Shown piece after piece: positions 59,368 to 64,000 of a stretch of 64,000 nt of DNA. The notes under the pieces were generated by a model that was given only the letters and a program-made list of their open reading frames with translations, was not told where the DNA came from and did not search any database. The DNA comes from Soehngenia sp. (lineage in GTDB: Bacteria > Bacillota > Clostridia > Tissierellales > Tissierellaceae): assembly GCA_024637045.1 (NCBI GenBank), contig JAGXFX010000009.1, forward strand, positions 124,001-188,000, given 5' to 3'. A program made the position numbers and the translations under genes. The stretch's first letter is position 1, and the number at the start of each line of letters is the position of its first letter.

Positions 59368-60603
59368 ATGAGAGTACAAAAAAGAAGGATAGAAAAGGAC
59401 TTCGATAATATATCTAATTTTGGAAAGCTATCTAATGGCGGAGTAACGCGCCTTGCTTTTTCAAAAGAAGATATTGAATCAAGAAACTATTTGCACAAAA
59501 CTATGGAAGAGATTGGACTTGAAGTGAGGATAGATGCATTTGGTAATATGAGAGGACGAAGAGAAGGGTTGGAAGAACTAGCCCCAGTTGCAATAGGATC
59601 ACATCTTGATACAGTTCCTGAAGGGGGACACTATGATGGAGTAGTTGGTGTCATAGCTGCTTTAGAAGTAATTAGAGTATTGAATGATAAGGATATTAGG
59701 ACGAAAAGACCAATAGAGGTAATTAATTTGTCAGCTGAAGAGTCCAGCAGATTTGGCGGTGCTACACTTGGAAGTAAAGTGTTATCTGGAAAGATTAGTT
59801 TAGCAGGTTTAAATAAATATGTTGATAGGGAGGGGTTAAGCCTTTATGAAGCGTTAAAGGATAATGGATTTAAACCCGATGAAATAGAGAGTGCAGTACT
59901 AAATAAAGGAGATATTTATTCTTTTATTGAGATGCACATAGAGCAAGGACCAGTACTGGAAACTGAAAATATTTCTGTTGGTATTGTAACTTCCATAGCT
60001 GCACCAACTCGATTTAGAGTTAATTTTAAAGGAGTGGCAGATCATTCTGGCAATACTCCTATGAGTATAAGAAAAGACGCATTAACAGCAGCAAGTGAAC
60101 TTGTTTTGGGAGTTGAAAGAATAGCCAGAGATGAAGCTGGTCCAGCTACAGTAGGAACAGTAGGTTATTTGTATGTCAAACCTGGAGCAATGAATGTAAT
60201 TCCAGGTGGAGTAGAACTAGGAATAGATATAAGGGATATAAGTTCTGATGATAAAAAAATGGCTGTAAAAAAAGTAATTGATCTCATTGTAGAGATTAAA
60301 AAAAACCGACCAGTTGAAATTGAGTATGAAATTTTAACAGATGATGAACCAGTTCAATTGTCAAACAAGGTAATACAAATCCTAGAACAAACAGCAGAAG
60401 AAATTGGATTATCCTATAAAGTAATGCATAGTGGAGCAGGTCATGATGCGATGCATATGGCAGATATTGCAAATACAGGCATGATATTTATACCTAGCAA
60501 AAATGGTATAAGTCATAATATTGAAGAATTTACTGAAATGGATGATGTTTGTAAAGGTGCGGAGTTGTTACTTGAAACAACAATTAAGTTGGCACAGGAA
60601 TGA
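59368..60603 (+). CDS. Zn-dependent N-carbamoyl amino-acid hydrolase/allantoate amidohydrolase family (M20)
   Basis: 411 residues of the AllC/HyuC/beta-ureidopropionase group. Metal motifs AIGSHLDTVPEGGHYDGVVGVIA (as GSHLDTVPEGG, ~80), SAEESSRFGGATLGSK (~125), FIEMHIEQGPVLE (~192), and SGAGHDAMHMADI near the end. It releases ammonia and CO2 from an N-carbamoyl product of ring opening. First gene of the operon; ATG with AAAGGAGG. Substrate likely a carbamoyl amino acid or allantoate. Confidence 0.87.
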   Translation: MRVQKRRIEKDFDNISNFGKLSNGGVTRLAFSKEDIESRNYLHKTMEEIGLEVRIDAFGNMRGRREGLEELAPVAIGSHLDTVPEGGHYDGVVGVIAALEVIRVLNDKDIRTKRPIEVINLSAEESSRFGGATLGSKVLSGKISLAGLNKYVDREGLSLYEALKDNGFKPDEIESAVLNKGDIYSFIEMHIEQGPVLETENISVGIVTSIAAPTRFRVNFKGVADHSGNTPMSIRKDALTAASELVLGVERIARDEAGPATVGTVGYLYVKPGAMNVIPGGVELGIDIRDISSDDKKMAVKKVIDLIVEIKKNRPVEIEYEILTDDEPVQLSNKVIQILEQTAEEIGLSYKVMHSGAGHDAMHMADIANTGMIFIPSKNGISHNIEEFTEMDDVCKGAELLLETTIKLAQE

Positions 60604-60738
60604 GAGCAATAAGGATATAATTAAGGAACTTGTTCTGGGAGTTAAGCCAAAAGTTATTGACTAAAGGGGAAGCATTCATAAGCATCCTGAACTAAGTTGA
60701 AGATATTTAGGCTAGAAAACCTTAAGGAGGAAGAGTAC

Positions 60739-62151
60739 ATGGCATATCAATACGACATTGTATTAAAGAATGGTTTAGTTGTAGACCCTATATCAAAATT
60801 AAATGAAGTTAAAGATATAGGGCTTAAAGATGGCAAAATAGCAATAATCGATGATAATATTTCTGCTACTCAAGCTGAAGAGAGTGTTGATGTATCTGGA
60901 TTGCTTGTAATGCCTGGTTTGGTGGACATTCATGTGCATGCTTCCACATGGCTAGGTGGGCAGTATGGGCATAAAATGCTTGCTCAAGCTGGTGTAACAA
61001 CTGCATTAGATATGTCTGGCCCGATTGAGGGTGTGTTGAAAATTGCTAAAGACCAAGGTGTTGGATTAAATATTGCTTGTATTGAATATGTTAGACCAGG
61101 ACATACAGTGAAGACTGATGATCCCAGCGATGAAGAGCTGGATATATTAATAGAAAGTTGTTTCAACAGAGGCGCCATTGGAATAAAATTATTGGGAGGA
61201 CATTACCCACTGACCTCAGATGCTACAAAAAGAGCTATAAAAATCGCAAATGATAAGCATGCATATGTGGCATATCATGCTGGTACAACTTCACACGGTT
61301 CAAATATAAATGGAGTTTTGGAGGCTATTGAGATAGCCGATGGAAATAGTCTTCATTTAGCTCATATTAATAGTTATTGTAGAGGTAATATAAAGGACTA
61401 TATGTTAGAAGCAGAGGAGGTAATTGAGGCATTGAAAAAAAATCCTCAAATTAGAACAGAAGCATATTTGTCCCCCTTAAATGGAACAAGTGCGAAATGT
61501 TCTAATGGAGTCCCGGAGAGCCTTGTTACTCACAAGTGTCTTCAAATGGGTGGATATGATACAACTGAAGATGGTCTTGAAAAGGCAATATTAGGTGGTT
61601 GGGCTCAGATTAATGTAGAAACAGGGGGAAAAGTTGGATTAGGTGTAGGAGAAGAGGCGGTTACTTACTGGAGATTAAAAAATACTGACACAACTGTAAG
61701 TTTTGCGGTAAACCCCGCTGAACCTAGATATAGGTTAGCTGTTGCAAAAAGGGACAATGGACATTTTGTAGTAGATTGTATTAGTACGGATGGTGGTGGG
61801 ATTCCTAGAAATGTAACAATTGAAATGGGACTCTCATTGGTTAAATTTCAAGCACTTTCTCTAGAAGATTTTGTACTGAAAGCTAGTTCTAATCCTGCGA
61901 AAATACTAGGCTTGAATAATAAAGGACATTTTTTCATAGGTGCTGATGCAGATATAACCATTATAGATATGGAAAAACAAAAACCATACATGAGTATTTC
62001 TGATGGTAAGGTTGTTATGATAGATGGTTTCGTTTGTGGAAGTGGTTGTAAGATTATCACTACTAAAAGAGGAGAAAAGGCAATCAAAGATTATGGTTTA
62101 GAGCCACTAGTGATTGACATTGAAGAAAGTGGATTATATAAGTGGGAATAG
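60739..62151 (+). CDS. Cyclic amidohydrolase family protein (hydantoinase/dihydroorotase-like), first copy
   Basis: 470 residues. Amidohydrolase entrance motif VDIHVHASTWLGG (~61), but the classical carboxylated lysine/His series is partly altered: IGIKLLGGHYP (~154), VAYHAGTTSHG (His ~186), LHLAHINSYCRG (~212). CISTDGGGIPRNV (~350) carries the last acidic ligand. The divergence suggests another cyclic amide or N-acyl-D-amino acid than the second copy downstream. ATG behind AAGGAGG. Substrate unknown. Confidence 0.72.
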   Translation: MAYQYDIVLKNGLVVDPISKLNEVKDIGLKDGKIAIIDDNISATQAEESVDVSGLLVMPGLVDIHVHASTWLGGQYGHKMLAQAGVTTALDMSGPIEGVLKIAKDQGVGLNIACIEYVRPGHTVKTDDPSDEELDILIESCFNRGAIGIKLLGGHYPLTSDATKRAIKIANDKHAYVAYHAGTTSHGSNINGVLEAIEIADGNSLHLAHINSYCRGNIKDYMLEAEEVIEALKKNPQIRTEAYLSPLNGTSAKCSNGVPESLVTHKCLQMGGYDTTEDGLEKAILGGWAQINVETGGKVGLGVGEEAVTYWRLKNTDTTVSFAVNPAEPRYRLAVAKRDNGHFVVDCISTDGGGIPRNVTIEMGLSLVKFQALSLEDFVLKASSNPAKILGLNNKGHFFIGADADITIIDMEKQKPYMSISDGKVVMIDGFVCGSGCKIITTKRGEKAIKDYGLEPLVIDIEESGLYKWE

Positions 62152-62344
62152 AGGACCAACTATTCGGAGAACTATATTTTTTATCCGACAGGAATTTGAC
62201 CTCATGAGTCATTTTATTTATTGCAAAATTCAGGCTAATATGGTAACATTTCATCATGTAATGTGATTTATTGGTTTTTATTAATGGAAATGGTTTCCGG
62301 TGAGCAGAAACATTCAAAGATTTAATATCAAAGGAGGGGATATT
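62152..62344 (+). other. Intergenic spacer between two amidohydrolase genes
   Basis: 193 AT-rich bases. No convincing promoter, terminator or small gene seen; the AAGGAGGGG ribosome site of the next gene lies at its end. Confidence 0.5.
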
Positions 62345-63733
62345 TTGAATTGGGATCATGTAATTATAAATGGAACTATTGTAACAGGATCTGAAACTTA
62401 CAAGGGTAATGTTTATGTAAAAGACGGCAAGATTTCTGCCATTACATCTGAAGTTTTACAAGGTGAAGCAAAAGAGACAACTGATGCTTCAGGACTTATG
62501 GTATTACCGGGACTTATGGATACTCATGTTCATTCTAGAGATGGTGGAGCTAAAGAAAAGGAAGATTTCTTTCATTCAACTCAGGCAGCAGCAGCAGGAG
62601 GCCTGACAACGATATTTGAAATGCCAAATGCAATACCAGCTATTACAAATGTAGACAGGTTGAATGAACAGCTAGAAAATCTGACTCCAAAAGCACATGT
62701 TGATTTTGGTCTGTGGGGCTTATGTTTAGGGGATTTAAATAGAAATGATTTAGAAGAATTGAGTAAAGCTGGAATAGTAGCTTTTAAATTTTTCTGGGGA
62801 TATGCTATCAATAGTGAAACGTATCAACTTGTATATAATTATGACCCTAGTGCAAAGGATGTAATTCCTCCTTTAAGAGATGGAGAAGTATATAAAATAT
62901 TTGAGCAAGTAGCAAAAACAGAAAAACTATTAGCTATTCATGCTGAAAATGCAGACCTAATGGAGACATTAACTCAGAGGGTAAAAGATGAGGGTGATTA
63001 CACTTATGAAGGATTGTTAAGAGCTAGACCGAATATTGCAGAAGAGACGATAGTAAATACAGCTATAGCCTTTTCAAAAGCAACAGGAGCTAGACTTCAT
63101 GTTCTTCATGCTAGTACTAAAGAAGCGGTTAAGAAGGTAGCAGAAGCTAAGAAGGAAGGTTTAGATGTAACAGTGGAAACATGTCCACAGTTCTTATTTT
63201 TAAGCAATGAGGATTACGATAAAATTGGACCAAAGATGAAAGTGTATCCTCCTGTAAAGTATAAGTCAGACCAAGAAGGACTTTGGGAAGGTGTTAAGAA
63301 CGAAACTATATCTTTGATTTGTTCAGATCATGCTCCTCATACAGCTGAGCAAAAGGATGGAGCATTATGGGATATTCCTGCAGGTATGTGTGGAGTGGAA
63401 ACTCTTGCACCATTGATGATCGATGCTGCAAGTAGAGGTGTAATTACTTTAAACGAAGTGGTAAGATTATTATCTGAAAATCCAGCGAAATTATTTGGGA
63501 TATATCCCCAAAAAGGTTCCATGGAAGTAGGAACAGATGCAGACTTTACCCTTGTAGATATGAACAAGAGTCATGTTATCCACGAGAAAAATCTCCATAG
63601 CATCAGTAAAGTAACAGCTTTTGATGGTTTTGAAATAAAAGGATATCCAGTGGGCACTATAGTTAGAGGAAGAACAGTTATGAAAAATGGTGAAATAGTA
63701 TCAGAACCATTTGGAAAATTTATTCCAGTATAG
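62345..63733 (+). CDS. Allantoinase/dihydropyrimidinase-type cyclic amidohydrolase
   Basis: 462 residues of the dihydroorotase/allantoinase family with the full binuclear zinc set: MDTHVHSRDGG (~56-66), VAFKFFWGYA (carboxylated Lys ~145), LAIHAENADL (~198), RLHVLHAST (~254) and CSDHAPHT (~329). It opens a cyclic ureide such as allantoin or a hydantoin to the carbamoyl acid handled by the M20 enzyme. TTG 62345 is the start: AAGGAGGGG lies five bases before it. Nine bases separate it from the nitroreductase. Confidence 0.85.
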   Translation: MNWDHVIINGTIVTGSETYKGNVYVKDGKISAITSEVLQGEAKETTDASGLMVLPGLMDTHVHSRDGGAKEKEDFFHSTQAAAAGGLTTIFEMPNAIPAITNVDRLNEQLENLTPKAHVDFGLWGLCLGDLNRNDLEELSKAGIVAFKFFWGYAINSETYQLVYNYDPSAKDVIPPLRDGEVYKIFEQVAKTEKLLAIHAENADLMETLTQRVKDEGDYTYEGLLRARPNIAEETIVNTAIAFSKATGARLHVLHASTKEAVKKVAEAKKEGLDVTVETCPQFLFLSNEDYDKIGPKMKVYPPVKYKSDQEGLWEGVKNETISLICSDHAPHTAEQKDGALWDIPAGMCGVETLAPLMIDAASRGVITLNEVVRLLSENPAKLFGIYPQKGSMEVGTDADFTLVDMNKSHVIHEKNLHSISKVTAFDGFEIKGYPVGTIVRGRTVMKNGEIVSEPFGKFIPV

Positions 63734-63742
63734 GAGGCCAAA

Positions 63743-64000
63743 ATGACCGATACTACAAAATTGATACAAGAACATAGATCCATTAGAAAGTTTAAGGATA
63801 AATCTATTGATAATGAAATATTACAAAATTTATTCTTAAGTGCACAAAGTGCATCATCATCTCATAATGTTCAAGCATACAGTATAATTCTAGTTAAAGA
63901 CCAAGAAAAAAAAGACAGTATCTCAAAATTGGCAGGAGAGCAGGAATGGATAAAAAAATGCCCCGTATTTTTGATGTTTTGTGCGGATCTTTACAAAATG
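63743..64000 (+). CDS. Nitroreductase-family protein (cut by window edge)
   Basis: The first 86 residues. LIQEHRSIRKFKDKSID (FMN phosphate-binding Arg pair) and SAQSASSSHNVQAYSIILV match the NfsA/flavin reductase branch of FMN nitroreductases. ATG behind TAGGAGG. It looks like the next gene of the amidohydrolase operon, so it may be a reductase acting on the same ring compounds. The 3' part lies right of the window. Confidence 0.85.
   Translation, partial: MTDTTKLIQEHRSIRKFKDKSIDNEILQNLFLSAQSASSSHNVQAYSIILVKDQEKKDSISKLAGEQEWIKKCPVFLMFCADLYKM

Overview
The window looks like chromosomal DNA from a low-GC, anaerobic, amino-acid- and purine/pyrimidine-degrading member of the Clostridia (Tissierellales/Peptostreptococcales-like; an inference). 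The grounds are AT-rich coding with strong AGGAGG ribosome sites, pyruvate phosphate dikinase, a clostridial-type urocanase, TrpXYZ/T-box regulation, a LexA/DinR-type SOS box, selenium use, and many short operons ended by intrinsic terminators. No rRNA, tRNA, CRISPR array, phage or IS transposase was seen.

Layout. 1-7.8 kb: 3' end of urocanase, an AlaDH/PNT-like dehydrogenase, a PQ-loop protein, a 2-hydroxyacid dehydrogenase, an LTA-synthase-like sulfatase, an acetamidase/formamidase and the RNA ligase-like ThpR. 7.9-16.2 kb: a sigma-54 activator, a textbook -24/-12 promoter and the operon it probably controls (YgeY-like M20 hydrolase, two fold-II PLP enzymes, Na+/alanine symporter). This block ends beside a 3' fragment that resembles diaminopropionate ammonia-lyase. 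16.2-19.1 kb: guanine-deaminase-like enzyme, DapA-family aldolase, nitrilase-family amidase, Nudix protein. 19.1-27.4 kb: AcoR-type activator, second sigma-54 promoter and an acetoin-dehydrogenase-like operon (Lin0512, E1a, E1b, AcoX, E2, E3). 27.5-32.0 kb: small membrane protein, YbaK, ABC-F ATPase, enoyl-CoA hydratase family, CobO, small export protein. 32.0-33.3 kb: two tatA genes and an in-frame-UGA gene read as a Tat-exported selenoprotein lipoprotein of the C-GCAxxG-C-C type, with a SECIS-like hairpin. 33.6-46.4 kb: ppdK, aminotransferase, diguanylate cyclase, M20 amidohydrolase, proC, a LiaF-like protein, a self-regulated GntR/ABC operon, an M48 protease. 46.4-54.7 kb: DNA polymerase IV under a LexA box, a cysteine-free radical-SAM-like protein, a T-box-controlled TrpXYZ-type transporter, an HD hydrolase and a second YbaK protein. 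54.8-59.1 kb: FMN-binding, flavodoxin-like and lipoproteins, leucyl aminopeptidase, HAD phosphatase. 59.1-64 kb: a cyclic amide (hydantoin/allantoin/dihydropyrimidine) degradation operon behind a PyrR-binding-site-like leader, running off the right edge inside a nitroreductase.

The genes add up to breakdown of amino acids, cyclic ureides and acetoin-like substrates, with two separate sigma-54 circuits. The most notable signals are (i) the exported selenoprotein plus adjacent tatA and the remains of a tandem duplication of that pair, (ii) a dispersed ~231-233 bp near-palindromic repeat with three full core copies and one partial copy, (iii) a B12/radical-SAM-like protein with no cysteine at all, and (iv) a PyrR-like RNA element in front of hydantoinase-type genes.
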